Origin: Acinetobacter pullicarnis
GTDB lineage: Bacteria; Pseudomonadota; Gammaproteobacteria; Pseudomonadales; Moraxellaceae
Direction of reading: 5' to 3'
Assembly (NCBI RefSeq): GCF_006352475.1
Contig: NZ_VCMZ01000003.1
Coordinates: 62,001-126,000 of the forward strand
DNA length: 64,000 bases
Shown here: piece by piece, positions 26,183 through 35,983 of the stretch
How positions within the stretch are numbered: the stretch's first letter is position 1
How the letters are laid out: each line of letters opens with the position of its first letter
Made by a program: the position numbers and the translations under genes
The notes under the pieces: generated by a model
Told to the model about the DNA's origin: nothing
Database searches by the model: none
Seen by the model: only the letters and a program-made list of their open reading frames with translations

Positions 26183-27691
26183 GTGATCAGTATGGAAATG
26201 ATGGGCAAAATTCGCCGGATGTATTTCCGCGACAAGCTGTCGCTGCATGAGATAGCCAAGCGCACCGGGTTGGCGCGCAACACGATTCGCAAGTGGGTCA
26301 GAGCACCTGAGGCCAAGCCGCCGGTCTACCAACGCCGCGCGATCTTCAACAAACTCAGCCCTTTTCACGCCACGCTGGAGCAGGCGCTAAAAGCCGATTC
26401 GCTGCGGCCCAAGCAACAGCGGCGCAGTGCCAAGGCGCTGTTGGCGCAAATCAAAGCCGAAGGTTATGACGGTGGCTACAGCCAGCTCACCGCGTTTATC
26501 CGTGCCTGGCGAGGGGGACAGGGCAAGGCGTCGCAGGCCTTTGTGCCGCTGACCTTTGCTCTTGGCGAGGCGTTTCAGTTTGACTGGAGCGAGGAAGGCT
26601 TGCTGGTCGGCGGCATTTACCGGCGTATGCAGGTGGCACATCTGAAGCTGTGTGCCAGCCGTGCGTTCTGGCTTGTGGCGTATCCGAGCCAGGGCCATGA
26701 GATGTTATTTGACGCCCATACACGCTCGTTCGGCTCCTTGGGCGGCGTGCCGCGCCGGGGCATCTACGACAACATGAAGACCGCCGTCGACAAGGTCAAT
26801 AAGGGCAAAGGCCGGGCGGTGAATGCGCGCTTTGCGGTGATGTGCGCGCATTACCTGTTCGATCCGGACTTCTGCAACGTCGCCGCTGGTTGGGAAAAGG
26901 GCATCGTTGAAAAGAACGTGCAAGACAGCCGCAGGCGTATCTGGCTAGACGCCCAGGACTGCCAGTTTCACTCCTTCGAGGAACTCAATGCCTGGCTGGG
27001 CCAGCGCTGCCGCGCGCTTTGGAACGAGCTGACGCACCCTCAATACAGCGGGCTGAGTGTGGCCGAAGTGCTGGAGTTGGAGCGCGCTGAACTGATGCCT
27101 GTGCCAGCGCCATTCGACGGTTACGTCGAGCGGCCTGCGCGGGTCTCCAGCACCTGCCTGGTCAGCGTCGGGCGCAACCGCTACTCGGTGCCGTGTGAGT
27201 ATGCGGGTAAGTGGGTCAGCAGCCGTTTGTATCCGACGCGAATCGAGGTGGTGGCTGACGACGCGCTGATCGCCAGCCATGTCCGCTTGCTGGATCGCGA
27301 CCAGGTCAGCTATGACTGGCAGCACTACCTCCCGCTGATCGAACGCAAGCCCGGTGCGCTGCGCAACGGCGCGCCCTTTGCTGATCTGCCGGCGCCGCTG
27401 CGTCAGCTTAAGCACGGTCTGGGGCGTCATGCCGGCGGTGACCGGATCATGGCGCAAGTTCTGGCTGCCGTACCGGTCGCCGGGCTCGATGCGGTGCTGG
27501 TGGCTGTTGAGCTGGTACTGGAAAGCGGCAGCCTGAGCGCCGAACACATCCTCAATGTCGTGGCGCGCCTGGCCGCGACCGAACCACCACCCAGCGTCGA
27601 AACCCACTTGTCGCTCAAGGAAGCCCCCGTCGCTAACACGGCGCGCTACGACCGCCTGCGTGGCCAGACCGAGGAGATCGGTCATGCGTGA
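26183..27691 (+). CDS. istA: IS21-family transposase IstA
   Basis: 502 aa. HTH at the N-terminus ([20 protein letters not shown]), rve core with [14 protein letters not shown] (Asp), [14 protein letters not shown] (Asp) and [17 protein letters not shown] (Glu). A GTG start at 26183 follows an AGGAG SD; the ATG at 26192 is an alternative. Confidence 0.92.
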   Translation: MISMEMMGKIRRMYFRDKLSLHEIAKRTGLARNTIRKWVRAPEAKPPVYQRRAIFNKLSPFHATLEQALKADSLRPKQQRRSAKALLAQIKAEGYDGGYSQLTAFIRAWRGGQGKASQAFVPLTFALGEAFQFDWSEEGLLVGGIYRRMQVAHLKLCASRAFWLVAYPSQGHEMLFDAHTRSFGSLGGVPRRGIYDNMKTAVDKVNKGKGRAVNARFAVMCAHYLFDPDFCNVAAGWEKGIVEKNVQDSRRRIWLDAQDCQFHSFEELNAWLGQRCRALWNELTHPQYSGLSVAEVLELERAELMPVPAPFDGYVERPARVSSTCLVSVGRNRYSVPCEYAGKWVSSRLYPTRIEVVADDALIASHVRLLDRDQVSYDWQHYLPLIERKPGALRNGAPFADLPAPLRQLKHGLGRHAGGDRIMAQVLAAVPVAGLDAVLVAVELVLESGSLSAEHILNVVARLAATEPPPSVETHLSLKEAPVANTARYDRLRGQTEEIGHA

Positions 27692-28487
27692 TTTGATGGC
27701 GGAACTCAAGGAGCTGCGCCTGCACGGCATGGCCACGGCCTGGGCGGAGTTGACTGCGCAGGGTGAGTCGAACACAGCCTCGTCCAAGTGGCTGCTCGAA
27801 CACCTGCTGGAACAAGAGCACACAGATCGCGCCATGCGCTCGGTGAGCCACCAGATGAACATGGCCAAGCTGCCGATGCACCGCGACCTGGCCGGCTTCG
27901 ACTTCAGCGCCTCCAGCGCAGACGCTCGTTTGATCAGCGAACTGGCCAGTCTGGCCTTTACCGACACCGCGCAGAACGTGGTGCTGATCGGTGGGCCTGG
28001 CACCGGTAAAACCCACCTGGCCACTGCGCTGGCCGTGTCCGGCATCACCCGGCACGGCAAGCGCGTGCGCTTCTACTCCACGGTCGATCTGGTCAATCTG
28101 CTGGAGCGCGAAAAGCACGACGGCAAAGCCGGGCGGATCGCCCAAGCTCTGCTGCGCATGGATCTGGTCATCCTCGACGAACTGGGTTATCTGCCCTTCA
28201 GCCAGGCCGGCGGTGCGTTGCTGTTTCACCTGCTATCCAAGCTGTACGAACACACCAGCGTGGTGATCACCACCAACCTGAGCTTCGCCGAATGGTCGAG
28301 CGTGTTCGGCGACGCCAAGATGACCACCGCCCTGCTGGATCGGCTGACCCACCACTGCCACATCGTCGAAACCGGTAACGAGTCCTATCGCCTGCAACAC
28401 AGTAGCTTGGCGGCCCAGGCCAAGATCAAATCACGGGAGCGAAAGCGTAAGGGCGGCCAGGAACCGGAGGACGATGAGCCGTTCTGA
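27684..28487 (+). CDS. istB: IS21-family helper ATPase IstB
   Basis: 268 aa from the ATG at 27684 ([20 protein letters not shown]), which overlaps istA by 8 bp; a longer open frame upstream is an artefact of high GC. Walker [16 protein letters not shown], Walker [13 protein letters not shown]. IstB is the AAA+ partner that drives IS21 transposition. A 371-codon antisense frame here is a shadow. Confidence 0.93.
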   Translation: MRDLMAELKELRLHGMATAWAELTAQGESNTASSKWLLEHLLEQEHTDRAMRSVSHQMNMAKLPMHRDLAGFDFSASSADARLISELASLAFTDTAQNVVLIGGPGTGKTHLATALAVSGITRHGKRVRFYSTVDLVNLLEREKHDGKAGRIAQALLRMDLVILDELGYLPFSQAGGALLFHLLSKLYEHTSVVITTNLSFAEWSSVFGDAKMTTALLDRLTHHCHIVETGNESYRLQHSSLAAQAKIKSRERKRKGGQEPEDDEPF

Positions 28488-28681
28488 TTTCATGGCGACG
28501 ACGGCCTGCTACATGGCTGCGTGTGGCAGGTCTTAAACAACTGAACTGGGCTAGCGAAGGAGTGGGGGCAACAGCAGCTGCGCTGGTAGACTTATCCACA
28601 GTTGCTGGTAACAAAATCAGCAATCCGCCCTGGGTCAAATTTCAATCGGCAGGGTGGGTCAATTTTCCATCAGCGCCAACA

Positions 28682-29007
28682 CACTAAGCAACCATCAGAA
28701 AATTTTGACTGTACGCCAAAAAATTCGCATCTACCAGCATCTAAACAGGCGTTGTTGATTATCATAAAACACTGACACTGTATTATATAATCGTGCTTTT
28801 GTGTTATTTTTTTAATATTTACTGATTACGTACTTGCTTAACCACTCAGTTGCGCTAGAATTAATAGACGCGAAATTTAAATCTCTAATTTTCCAACACT
28901 TAGTAAAACCTCGTTTGCCATCCCACTACCATTGTAGGAGCAAATCAGGAGACATAAAAAATTAGCGGTAGCGTGCCTGGCCCTCTAGATAAGTATTGGA
29001 GACTGTA
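28682..29007. other. Non-coding junction before the redox block
   Basis: No gene seen. An AT-rich part (a TATAAT-like hexamer at 28786) passes to the GC-rich block near 28980. A GGAG at 28998 serves msrB. Confidence 0.45.
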
Positions 29008-29451
29008 ATGAAGTTTGAAAAGTCACAGACAGCAATCGACCACCTGACTCCCGAGCAACACCGAATTACCCAGGAGGCGGGCACCGAAAGGCCCTTCACG
29101 GGCGAGTACAACGACAACAAGGAGCCTGGCATCTACGTCGACATAGTGTCGGGAGAGCCACTGTTCGCTTCGACGGACAAGTTCGATTCGGGTACTGGCT
29201 GGCCCAGCTTCACCAAGCCGATCGTTTCGGCAAACGTGAACGAGGTGCGGGACAGCGCACACGGCATGGTCCGGACGGAGGTCAGGTCAGTACACGCAGA
29301 CAGTCATCTCGGCCATGTGTTCCCCGATGGTCCTTCCGACCGCGGCGGTCTGCGGTACTGCATCAACTCAGCGTCCCTTCGCTTCATCCCGCGCGACGAG
29401 ATGGAGTCCGAGGGATACGGTGAATATCTCGATCAAGTAGAGGAGGCTTAA
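29008..29451 (+). CDS. msrB: Peptide-methionine (R)-S-oxide reductase MsrB, zinc-free type
   Basis: 147 aa. MsrB core with [25 protein letters not shown] and the catalytic cysteine in [11 protein letters not shown]. The two CxxC zinc pairs of classic MsrB are absent, so this is the zinc-free form. It reduces methionine-R-sulfoxide in oxidised proteins using thioredoxin. It starts at ATG 29008, 7 bp after GGAG. msrA starts two bases after its stop, so they form an operon. Confidence 0.93.
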   Translation: MKFEKSQTAIDHLTPEQHRITQEAGTERPFTGEYNDNKEPGIYVDIVSGEPLFASTDKFDSGTGWPSFTKPIVSANVNEVRDSAHGMVRTEVRSVHADSHLGHVFPDGPSDRGGLRYCINSASLRFIPRDEMESEGYGEYLDQVEEA

Positions 29452-29452
29452 C

Positions 29453-29992
29453 ATGCATCAGCGCGCTGTTCTCGCAGGAGGATGTTTCTGGGGCATGCAG
29501 GATCTGATCCGCAAGCGGCCCGGCATCATCTCGACCCGTGTGGGTTACACGGGCGGCGATATTCCGAACGCCACGTATCGTAATCACGGCACGCATGCCG
29601 AGGGGATCGAGATTGTCTTCGACCCGACAGTGACGAGCTACCGGAACATCCTGGAATTCTTCTTCCAGATCCACGATCCGACGACGCTGAACCGCCAGGG
29701 CAATGATCGTGGGCTCTCCTACCGGTCGGGCATCTATTATGTCGACGAGGAGCAGAAGCGCGTCGCCGAGGATACGATCGCCGATGTGGATGCCTCGGGG
29801 CTGTGGGATGGCAAAGTGGTGACCGAGGTCCAGCCGGTCGGCGAGTTCTGGGAGGCCGAGCCCGATCACCAGGATTATCTGGAGAAGCGCCCGGGCGGCT
29901 ACACCTGCCACTTCGTCCGTCCCGGCTGGGTGCTTCCGAAGCGCCAAAAGGTTGACGACGTACAGCCAGCGGCCGGGACCGCGGCGGAATAG
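29453..29992 (+). CDS. msrA: Peptide-methionine (S)-S-oxide reductase MsrA
   Basis: 179 aa. Catalytic motif [10 protein letters not shown] near the N-terminus, then [39 protein letters not shown] and [17 protein letters not shown]. It reduces the S epimer of methionine sulfoxide, complementing MsrB. Translationally linked to msrB. GC-rich, unlike the plasmid backbone. Confidence 0.95.
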   Translation: MHQRAVLAGGCFWGMQDLIRKRPGIISTRVGYTGGDIPNATYRNHGTHAEGIEIVFDPTVTSYRNILEFFFQIHDPTTLNRQGNDRGLSYRSGIYYVDEEQKRVAEDTIADVDASGLWDGKVVTEVQPVGEFWEAEPDHQDYLEKRPGGYTCHFVRPGWVLPKRQKVDDVQPAAGTAAE

Positions 29993-30132
29993 GCTTCACT
30001 GCCGTTGCCACTGCGCCGGTCCGGTCCGCAATCTTCGTGACCGCGTCGTTCAGCGACGCGGTCATCGAACCCTACTTCAGAGTGACGGCTCGTTCCAGTC
30101 AGTCGCCATCGCAACACCAGGATCGCAGATTT

Positions 30133-30837
30133 ATGCCAGACCTCTCGTCCTTTCCGATCACGCAGCGCTGGCCGGCATCTCATCCCGATCGCCTGCAACT
30201 CTACGCAGCCCCTACGCCCAATGGCGTCAAGGTCTCGATCATGCTTGAGGAGACTGGCCTGGCGTACGAGCCCCACCTGATCGACATCTCGAACAACGAG
30301 TCGAAGGATCCGGCGTTCGTGTCGCTGAACCCGAACGGACGCATACCGGCGATCATCGATCCGGCTGGCCCTGACGGTAGACCCATCGCCTTATGGGAAT
30401 CCGGTGCGATCCTCCTCTATCTGGCCGACAAGACGGGTCAGTTCATCTCCACCGAACCAGGCCAGCGTTACGAGACCCTAGCGTGGGTGTTCTTTCAGAT
30501 GTCGGCCATCGGGCCGATGTTCGGACAGCTAGGCTTTTTCCTGCGATTTGCCGGCAAGGACTATGAGGACAAGCGACCTCGGCAGCGCTTTGTTGATGAA
30601 TCCAGGCGTCTTCTCGGGGTCCTGGATCACCGGCTGGAGGGCCGCGAATGGATTGTCGATGATTACTCGATCGCGGACATTGCGACGTTTGGCTGGGTGA
30701 ATGCGCTGGTCGAATTCTACGCAGCGGGCGACATCCTCGGCCTAAGCAGCTATTCGAACGTGCAGGCATGGCTCGAACGCGGGCTGGCGCGACCGGCTGT
30801 ACAGCGTGGCCTGCGAATTCCTGCGAAGCCTGCATGA
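30133..30837 (+). CDS. Glutathione S-transferase, YghU/YfcG-like
   Basis: About 234 aa from ATG 30133. The N-terminal thioredoxin fold has LYAAPTPNGVKVSIMLEETG and NPNGRIPAIIDP (cis-Pro loop) and ALWESGAILLYLADK (glutathione-binding Glu-Ser), followed by a helical C-terminal domain (YSIADIATFGWV). YghU-type GSTs act as disulfide reductases using glutathione, in line with gor and grx here. The end overlaps corA (ATGA). An upstream in-frame extension to 30037 has no start signal. Confidence 0.9.
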   Translation: MPDLSSFPITQRWPASHPDRLQLYAAPTPNGVKVSIMLEETGLAYEPHLIDISNNESKDPAFVSLNPNGRIPAIIDPAGPDGRPIALWESGAILLYLADKTGQFISTEPGQRYETLAWVFFQMSAIGPMFGQLGFFLRFAGKDYEDKRPRQRFVDESRRLLGVLDHRLEGREWIVDDYSIADIATFGWVNALVEFYAAGDILGLSSYSNVQAWLERGLARPAVQRGLRIPAKPA

Positions 30838-31802
30838 CCATTATCGCCGCATATTATTACAACGAAGGTAAGCGAGTCCGTGAAATCAGGCTCGATGAGC
30901 ACGTCGAACTAAACGAGAATCGCTCGGGCTTCTGCTGGATCGCGCTTAGCGAGCCCACCGCAGACGAACTCAGCGCGATCCAGACGACGTATAACCTCCA
31001 TCCTTTGGCGATCGACAACGCCATGCACCCGCTGTGCCCGCCCAAGCTCGAGGTCTACAACGATGAGTTGTACGTCGTCGCCCAGACCGCCGAGCTGGTC
31101 GGCGACCGGATCAGCTACGGCAAGATGGCGATCTTCACCGGTCACAATCACCTTATCACCGTGCGGCACGGCAATGCCGGAGCGCTGGGCAAACTTCGGG
31201 AGCAACTCGAGGCATCGCCGACGCAGTTCGGCAAGGGTGTCGACTATGTGCTGCACGCGATCTTGCACCGAGTGGTCGACCAGTATCTGCCCATCTTCGA
31301 AATGATCGAGGACGACGTCCTGGCGATGGAGCGACGGTCGCTGCACGATTTCCTCGGGCCAGAAGAGGTGGCGCGAATCTTCGAACTAAGGTCCGAACTC
31401 ACGCGGTTCCAGCGCACGCTCGGGGCTATGGCCGAGCTGGTGCGAAAGCTCGTTCGCGGCCACTTTCCCTGCATCAGCGCCGAAATGACACCATATTTCC
31501 ACGACGTCGCGGACCATGTCCACCGCGTGCAGTCCATGGTCGACGGCCTCCTGCTTGTCCTGTCCACGGTCTTCGAGGCCAGCAGCCTTCTGGAAGCGCA
31601 AAGGATCGGTGTGGTCACTCGCCAGCTCGCGGCCTGGGCGGCGATCTTGACGGTCCCGACGGCGATCGCCGGAATATATGGCATGAACTTCAAGCACATG
31701 CCGGAACTGGACACGCCATATGGCTACTTCGTCGTGCTCGGAGTGATAGCGGTGTTCTGCCTTCTCCTGTTCATGCGCTTCAAGAAGGCCAAGTGGCTAT
31801 GA
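30834..31802 (+). CDS. CorA-family divalent metal transporter
   Basis: About 322 aa. Large cytoplasmic N-terminal domain, then two C-terminal membrane segments (AAWAAILTVPTAIAGIYGM and YFVVLGVIAVFCLLLFMRF) with the signature YGMNFKHMPE. CorA proteins carry Mg2+, Co2+, Ni2+ or export divalent ions; the ion is unknown here. The ATG overlaps the GST stop, so the two are translated together, an odd pairing for a metal channel. Confidence 0.92.
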   Translation: MTIIAAYYYNEGKRVREIRLDEHVELNENRSGFCWIALSEPTADELSAIQTTYNLHPLAIDNAMHPLCPPKLEVYNDELYVVAQTAELVGDRISYGKMAIFTGHNHLITVRHGNAGALGKLREQLEASPTQFGKGVDYVLHAILHRVVDQYLPIFEMIEDDVLAMERRSLHDFLGPEEVARIFELRSELTRFQRTLGAMAELVRKLVRGHFPCISAEMTPYFHDVADHVHRVQSMVDGLLLVLSTVFEASSLLEAQRIGVVTRQLAAWAAILTVPTAIAGIYGMNFKHMPELDTPYGYFVVLGVIAVFCLLLFMRFKKAKWL

Positions 31803-31893
31803 GTAACGCACTTCGCGAGCTTCTCCGTCCGCCGAGTCACAGCGCGCTTTGTGCGCGAGCGTGTCCAATCCAGTTCAAGATGAAGGTGCTTCC

Positions 31894-32202
31894 ATGACCT
31901 CCCAGGTGACCGACGTTCTAGAAGCAGTCCAGTCATTCATCGCCAACGGCTATGACCGCGAATACCGCGTCAAGGACGGCAATCTCGTCGATCTCGAACT
32001 AGGGTCAACCCTCGATGCATGCAGCATTCGCGTCGATGCGGCGTTGCGCCTCGAGAGCGGGGACGACGGCGAAGATGCCTCCAACATCTACGCGATCACC
32101 GATCCGGCGACAGAGCATAAAGGCCTGTTGATCGACGTGTTCGATGAAATCTGCTACCGCGACCCAGTTCAAGAGTCGGGACCTCAATGTAGAAGAAGTT
32201 GA
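31894..32202 (+). CDS. Hypothetical protein, about 102 aa
   Basis: Not recognised. Start at ATG 31894 (MTSQVTDVLEAVQSFIANGY) after GAAGG; the longer frame from 31849 lacks a signal. Acidic, soluble, with a YDREYRVKDGNLVDLELG stretch. It lies in the same-direction run of redox genes and is GC-rich like them. Confidence 0.6.
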   Translation: MTSQVTDVLEAVQSFIANGYDREYRVKDGNLVDLELGSTLDACSIRVDAALRLESGDDGEDASNIYAITDPATEHKGLLIDVFDEICYRDPVQESGPQCRRS

Positions 32203-32247
32203 CTAACGAGCATTCGCGTCATCCGATCAAGCAAGCTGGAGACATTT

Positions 32248-33261
32248 ATGAAAGCCATTGGTTACAAGGTTCCGGGACCCATCGCCGCGGATGCCGCGCT
32301 GGTCGACATCAATCTGCCTCGGCCTGTCGCTGCAGGATACGATATCCTGGTTGAGGTGAAGGCCGTCTCGGTCAACCCGGTCGACTACAAGGTCCGCAAC
32401 AGCACGCCGCCGGCAGATGGCGATTGGAAGGTGCTGGGATGGGATGCCGCCGGGATTGTGCGCGAGGTCGGCCCCGACGTCACGCAGTTCGAGTTAGGCG
32501 ACGAGGTCTATTATGCCGGATCGATCACACGGCCCGGTACCAATGCGGAGTTCCATCTCGTCGACGCCCGGATTGTCGGTCACAAACCTGCGTCGCTCTC
32601 CTGGGCGGAAGCGGCGGCGCTGCCGCTGACGACGTTGACGGCCTGGGAGGCGATGTTCGACCGCCTGGACGTGGCGAAGCCCGTACCCGGTGCGGCGGAG
32701 GCGATCCTCATCATCGGTGGCGCGGGCGGGGTTGGGTCGATCGCCGTCCAGATCGCGCGACAGCGCACGGACCTCACCGTCATCGCCACAGCCTCTCGAC
32801 CGGAAACCCAAGAGTGGGTAAGAGGGCTTGGAGCTCACCACGTCATCGACCATTCTCGTCCGCTCGCGCCACAGATCGCCGAACTCGGCATCGGTGCTCC
32901 CGCTTTCGTCTTTTCGACCACACATACCGAGCAACATGTCGCCGACATCGCCGAACTGATCGCCCCACAAGGACGGTTCGGACTGATCGACGATCCCAAG
33001 GCATTCGATATCATGGTTTTCAAGCGCAAGGCGGTGTCGATCCACCACGAGCTGATGTTCACGCGGTCGATCTACGGCACGCCCGACATGAATGAGCAGG
33101 GCGAGATTCTGGATGCGATGGCAGCGCTGGTTGACGACGGCAAAATCCGCACGACGCTGACCCGGCGACTGTCGCCGATCAATGCCGCCAATCTGAAGAC
33201 GGTGCATGCACTGATCGAAAGTGGCGCGGCTAAAGGCAAGATCGTCCTCGAAGGCTTCTAA
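32248..33261 (+). CDS. Zinc-type alcohol dehydrogenase-like / quinone reductase (MDR family)
   Basis: 337 aa. N-terminal GroES-like domain (VKAVSVNPVDYKVRNSTPPA), Rossmann fold with IIGGAGGVGSIAVQIARQ (about residues 155-172). It lacks the structural-zinc cysteines, as do NADPH:quinone oxidoreductases of the ZADH group. Such enzymes reduce quinones or reactive carbonyls with NADPH. SD-like GGAGA at 32238, 10 bp before the ATG. Confidence 0.9.
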   Translation: MKAIGYKVPGPIAADAALVDINLPRPVAAGYDILVEVKAVSVNPVDYKVRNSTPPADGDWKVLGWDAAGIVREVGPDVTQFELGDEVYYAGSITRPGTNAEFHLVDARIVGHKPASLSWAEAAALPLTTLTAWEAMFDRLDVAKPVPGAAEAILIIGGAGGVGSIAVQIARQRTDLTVIATASRPETQEWVRGLGAHHVIDHSRPLAPQIAELGIGAPAFVFSTTHTEQHVADIAELIAPQGRFGLIDDPKAFDIMVFKRKAVSIHHELMFTRSIYGTPDMNEQGEILDAMAALVDDGKIRTTLTRRLSPINAANLKTVHALIESGAAKGKIVLEGF

Positions 33262-33333
33262 CGACCGCGATCGCCAAACATCTTGTCCAACCTCAAAAAG
33301 CCGAACGGGTTATGCCCCAGCGATGAGAATCCC

Positions 33334-33765
33334 ATGACCAAATCTATTGCCACCGCCTCGATCAACCGCGAAACCGCAGTCGCCCTCATCGACGCGGCGC
33401 TCGCTGCGGCCCGTGCCATCGGCATCCCGGCTGCCGTCGCCGTCGTCGACGCCACCGGTAACCTGCGCGCGTTCGAGCGCACCGACGATGCGCCGTTCCT
33501 TACCGTCGATGTTGCCATCGACAAGGCCTGGAGTTCCGCCTCGTTTGGGTTCCCGACCCATGTCTGGAACGACTATGTGACCAACGATCCAAAAGTGGCG
33601 CCGCTAGCCTATCGCCCTCGGATGGTCGCTGTCGGCGGCGGTTATCCGATTCTGGAGGATGGGAAGTTGATCGGCGGCATAGGCATCTCCGGAGGCAACT
33701 ATCAGCAGGATCAGGATGCGTGCGTCGAGGCACTCATGAAAATCGGGTTCCAGTTGCCAGCCTGA
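33334..33765 (+). CDS. GlcG/HbpS-family heme-binding-like protein
   Basis: About 143 aa from ATG 33334. A single GlcG/HbpS domain: AAARAIGIPAAVAVVDATGN, AIDKAWSSASFG, GGGYPILEDGKLIGGIGISGG. HbpS relatives bind heme and sense redox stress, though many members are of unknown role. No signal peptide. It follows the quinone-reductase gene in the same direction. Confidence 0.85.
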   Translation: MTKSIATASINRETAVALIDAALAAARAIGIPAAVAVVDATGNLRAFERTDDAPFLTVDVAIDKAWSSASFGFPTHVWNDYVTNDPKVAPLAYRPRMVAVGGGYPILEDGKLIGGIGISGGNYQQDQDACVEALMKIGFQLPA

Positions 33766-33823
33766 CGACTGTGAGGCCATCACCGGTGGTAATGGCCAAC
33801 AGATCCAACCTTTGAGAGGCCTA

Positions 33824-34117
33824 ATGATGGAAGCGTTCGTCGTCTTTACGCGGGAAGAAACCAGCGACCCACATGCACTCGCAACCTATTCTGCAGGCGT
33901 CGGACCATCGTTCGATGGTCACGACGTTACCTTTCTCGCCGCTTATGGCGCGATCCAGCATTTGGAGGGGCCGCCCATCGAAGGGGCCGTAATCTTGCGT
34001 TTCCCGACGATGCAGGCCGCTCGCGACTGGTATGACAGTCCCGCCTACCAAACCATCGCTGCTCAACGCTTTGCCGGTTCCCGTTACCGCGCCTTTATCA
34101 TTGAAGGGCGGCGGTGA
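33824..34117 (+). CDS. DUF1330 family protein
   Basis: 97 aa from ATG 33824 (MMEAFVVFTREETSDPHALA). The pattern FLAAYGAIQHLEGPPIEGAVILRFP ... AARDWYDSPAYQTI matches DUF1330, a dimeric ferredoxin-like fold of unknown function. Its stop overlaps a possible GTG start of a 65-aa frame (34114-34311), for which I see no support beyond position. Confidence 0.85.
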   Translation: MMEAFVVFTREETSDPHALATYSAGVGPSFDGHDVTFLAAYGAIQHLEGPPIEGAVILRFPTMQAARDWYDSPAYQTIAAQRFAGSRYRAFIIEGRR

Positions 34118-34442
34118 CATACCGACAGAAGCACTTCGGCGCTGACCACGAGGTATCGGCGTGTGAACTCGCATCTTGGGAATCTGTGGGGGGGACCAAG
34201 ACAGCGGCGCTAGGGGCTCATATCGTCGATCGGATCAGAGAGTTGCTCGGCGAGAATGGGTTATCTATTGCCGAGCTGACGGAGCGGAGCCGCCCTCTCC
34301 CAACGGATTGATTCAATCGTTGACGCTCCTCCTATCCGGATCCGGGTTTTCGCACGCTGATCAACAGAGTTACAGCGCGCAACGCCTGTAGTGGGCATCA
34401 GGGGATGGGTGGCAATCAGGATGATTGCCCACCTTCCAACGA
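34118..34442. other. Likely non-coding stretch with a doubtful 65-codon frame
   Basis: A frame at 34114-34311 (ending AELTERSRPLPTD) may be a decayed gene but has no recognised family. Nothing else is seen before the convergent gene at 34443. Confidence 0.35.
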
Positions 34443-34913
34443 TTAACCTTGCTCAAGTTGCTTCACTAGTCGCTCCGCGTCGAGATGGAAGTCCGAGAAA
34501 ACAATGCTACCGCCAGCGTCGATAACCGTAAACCACGGAGTTCCTCGTGTGCGGTAGTCTTCCATGAAGGTTGGAAACGGCGAGCCGGTCGGTTGCTCGT
34601 CGTGACCGAAAACGATAGGAAGCTCATACTTGAGCTGGTTCACGCGCAACTTCTCGAAGGTATTCTCATGCGTTCCTTCGAAGACGGTCTGGATCACTGC
34701 GAACCCCACGTCTTTTGAGCTCAACGCTGCATGCAACTTTTGTAGCGTCGGAAACCCATGCAAATGGCAACCTTGGCACCAATGCTGGAAGGCAAACAAG
34801 ATTTTCGGGCCGGGCCCGATATCTGACAGTTTGAACGGCGCGATACTTTCCCCATCTTTGCCAATCCATTTTTGCACCCGCAGCTCAGGCGCTTGTCGTT
34901 CGATCTCGTTCAT
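34443..34913 (-). CDS. Thioredoxin-fold (AhpC/TSA or TlpA-like) protein
   Basis: 156 aa from ATG 34913 (MNEIERQAPELRVQKWIGKD); a 160-aa version starts at 34925. Redox motif FAFQHWCQGCHLHGFPTL with CxxC (about residues 50-53), then GTPWFTVIDAGGSIVF with the cis-Pro. No signal peptide, so cytoplasmic. It is the only gene of the block on the minus strand. Likely a disulfide reductase or peroxiredoxin-like protein. Confidence 0.85.
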   Translation of the reverse strand: MNEIERQAPELRVQKWIGKDGESIAPFKLSDIGPGPKILFAFQHWCQGCHLHGFPTLQKLHAALSSKDVGFAVIQTVFEGTHENTFEKLRVNQLKYELPIVFGHDEQPTGSPFPTFMEDYRTRGTPWFTVIDAGGSIVFSDFHLDAERLVKQLEQG

Positions 34914-34925
34914 CTGATCCTCCAA

Positions 34926-35380
34926 CCCCGATACAGAAGCTTAGTGGATGATCGCGCGTCGCGACGGTGCGCGAACGTCCGACCTTATTTTCCCTATTTC
35001 CTGAAGCCAGAATAGATCAGATCGACATTTCGTCCTTAATATACTCAAGCTGCCGGCGAGCGCGAACTGGGCAACCATGCGCTGGTGAGCCTTGAGCTTT
35101 GCACGCTGCCCATCCGTTTGAGAGCGAACCTGCAACTTCCGCTCCGCATACCGCAGATCAGCGTACGCAGCCTTGGGGTTATCTACCCTATAGCCATTGG
35201 GTATTGGGAATCATGCTGGCCTGACGCTATGTTCGATACGCGATTTTTTACGATGATAGAGCATCTGTATCTGATTTTTAGTCGATTGGCTTATTCGGCG
35301 GATGTGCGGGCAAATGCTTTACGCAGAGTACTGAAATGAAGGCCGGCTTCGGTCTGCCGTATCGAGCAAGAGGGGTCACT
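34926..35380. other. Gap without a clear gene
   Basis: No supported coding region. Some of the + frame at 35085-35339 looks like decayed protein coding but matches nothing I know. GC falls near 35200-35300, hinting at a junction. Confidence 0.4.
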
Positions 35381-35983
35381 ATGGTCACCAGAGGTTTCAC
35401 CGGTCGCGGTTCAGGCGACCAGTCCGATCGGATTCCGCCAGGTCAGCATCTGGTGGAGGATTTCCCTGTTCTGTCGGCCGGCCCTACGCCGAGGGTAGAG
35501 CCCTCCGACTGGAAATTCACAGTCAAAATTGGTCCGAAGCCCGTCAAAACGTGGAATTGGGGCGAATTCAACACTCTACCAAAGACCCAGGTGACAAAGG
35601 ATATTCACTGCGTCACCTCTTGGTCCAAACTGGATACCGTTTGGGAGGGTGTACTCATTGAAGACATCCTTGCAGATGCAGAGCTTGATCGGCCTACCGA
35701 TTTCGTCTTGGCGCACTGCTACGATAATTATTCGACAAACGTCCCTCTGACGGATCTGCTTTCCGGGAAAGCGATGGTCGCCCTCAGTTATGCGGGCAAG
35801 CCACTTTCCCGCGATCATGGGGGGCCGGCGCGTCTTCTAGTGCCGCACCTTTACTTCTGGAAATCCGCCAAATGGGTGAATGCGCTGCAATTCACGACGC
35901 GTGACGAGGCCGGCTTTTGGGAGCTGCACGGCTATCACATCTACGGCGATCCGTGGCGCGAACAACGATACACCCATGACTGA
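35381..35983 (+). CDS. Sulfite-oxidase-like molybdopterin oxidoreductase
   Basis: About 200 aa from ATG 35381. The oxidoreductase molybdopterin-binding domain covers most of the protein: TKDIHCVTSWSKLDTVWEGV has the cysteine that would ligate molybdenum; SYAGKPLSRDHGGPARLLVP and YFWKSAKWVNAL are family motifs. Unlike MsrP/YedY it has no Tat signal and should be cytoplasmic. Its end overlaps the flavin reductase gene by 8 bp, so the reductase probably supplies electrons. Substrate unknown. Confidence 0.88.
   Translation: MVTRGFTGRGSGDQSDRIPPGQHLVEDFPVLSAGPTPRVEPSDWKFTVKIGPKPVKTWNWGEFNTLPKTQVTKDIHCVTSWSKLDTVWEGVLIEDILADAELDRPTDFVLAHCYDNYSTNVPLTDLLSGKAMVALSYAGKPLSRDHGGPARLLVPHLYFWKSAKWVNALQFTTRDEAGFWELHGYHIYGDPWREQRYTHD

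Larger units (their letters stand above)
26077..28681 (+). mobile_element. IS21-family insertion sequence
   Basis: 2605 bp. Ends TGTTGCCGCTGACCGAAAAC at the left and the complement of TGTTGGCGCTGATGGAAAAT at the right, each with nested GACCCA repeats, typical of IS21. istA and istB are intact and overlap. No shared target duplication (GCAAGGA vs CACTAAG), so one flank was probably changed after insertion. Confidence 0.9.

Noticed and set aside
26945..28229. Long open frames (371 and 198 codons) on the strand opposite istA/istB
   Set aside because: They are antisense to two clear IS21 genes in GC-rich DNA, with no domain or start signal.
34114..34311. 65-codon frame overlapping the DUF1330 stop
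   Set aside because: Only a GTG overlap supports it; no family, and the sequence looks like decayed coding DNA. Kept as part of a gap note.
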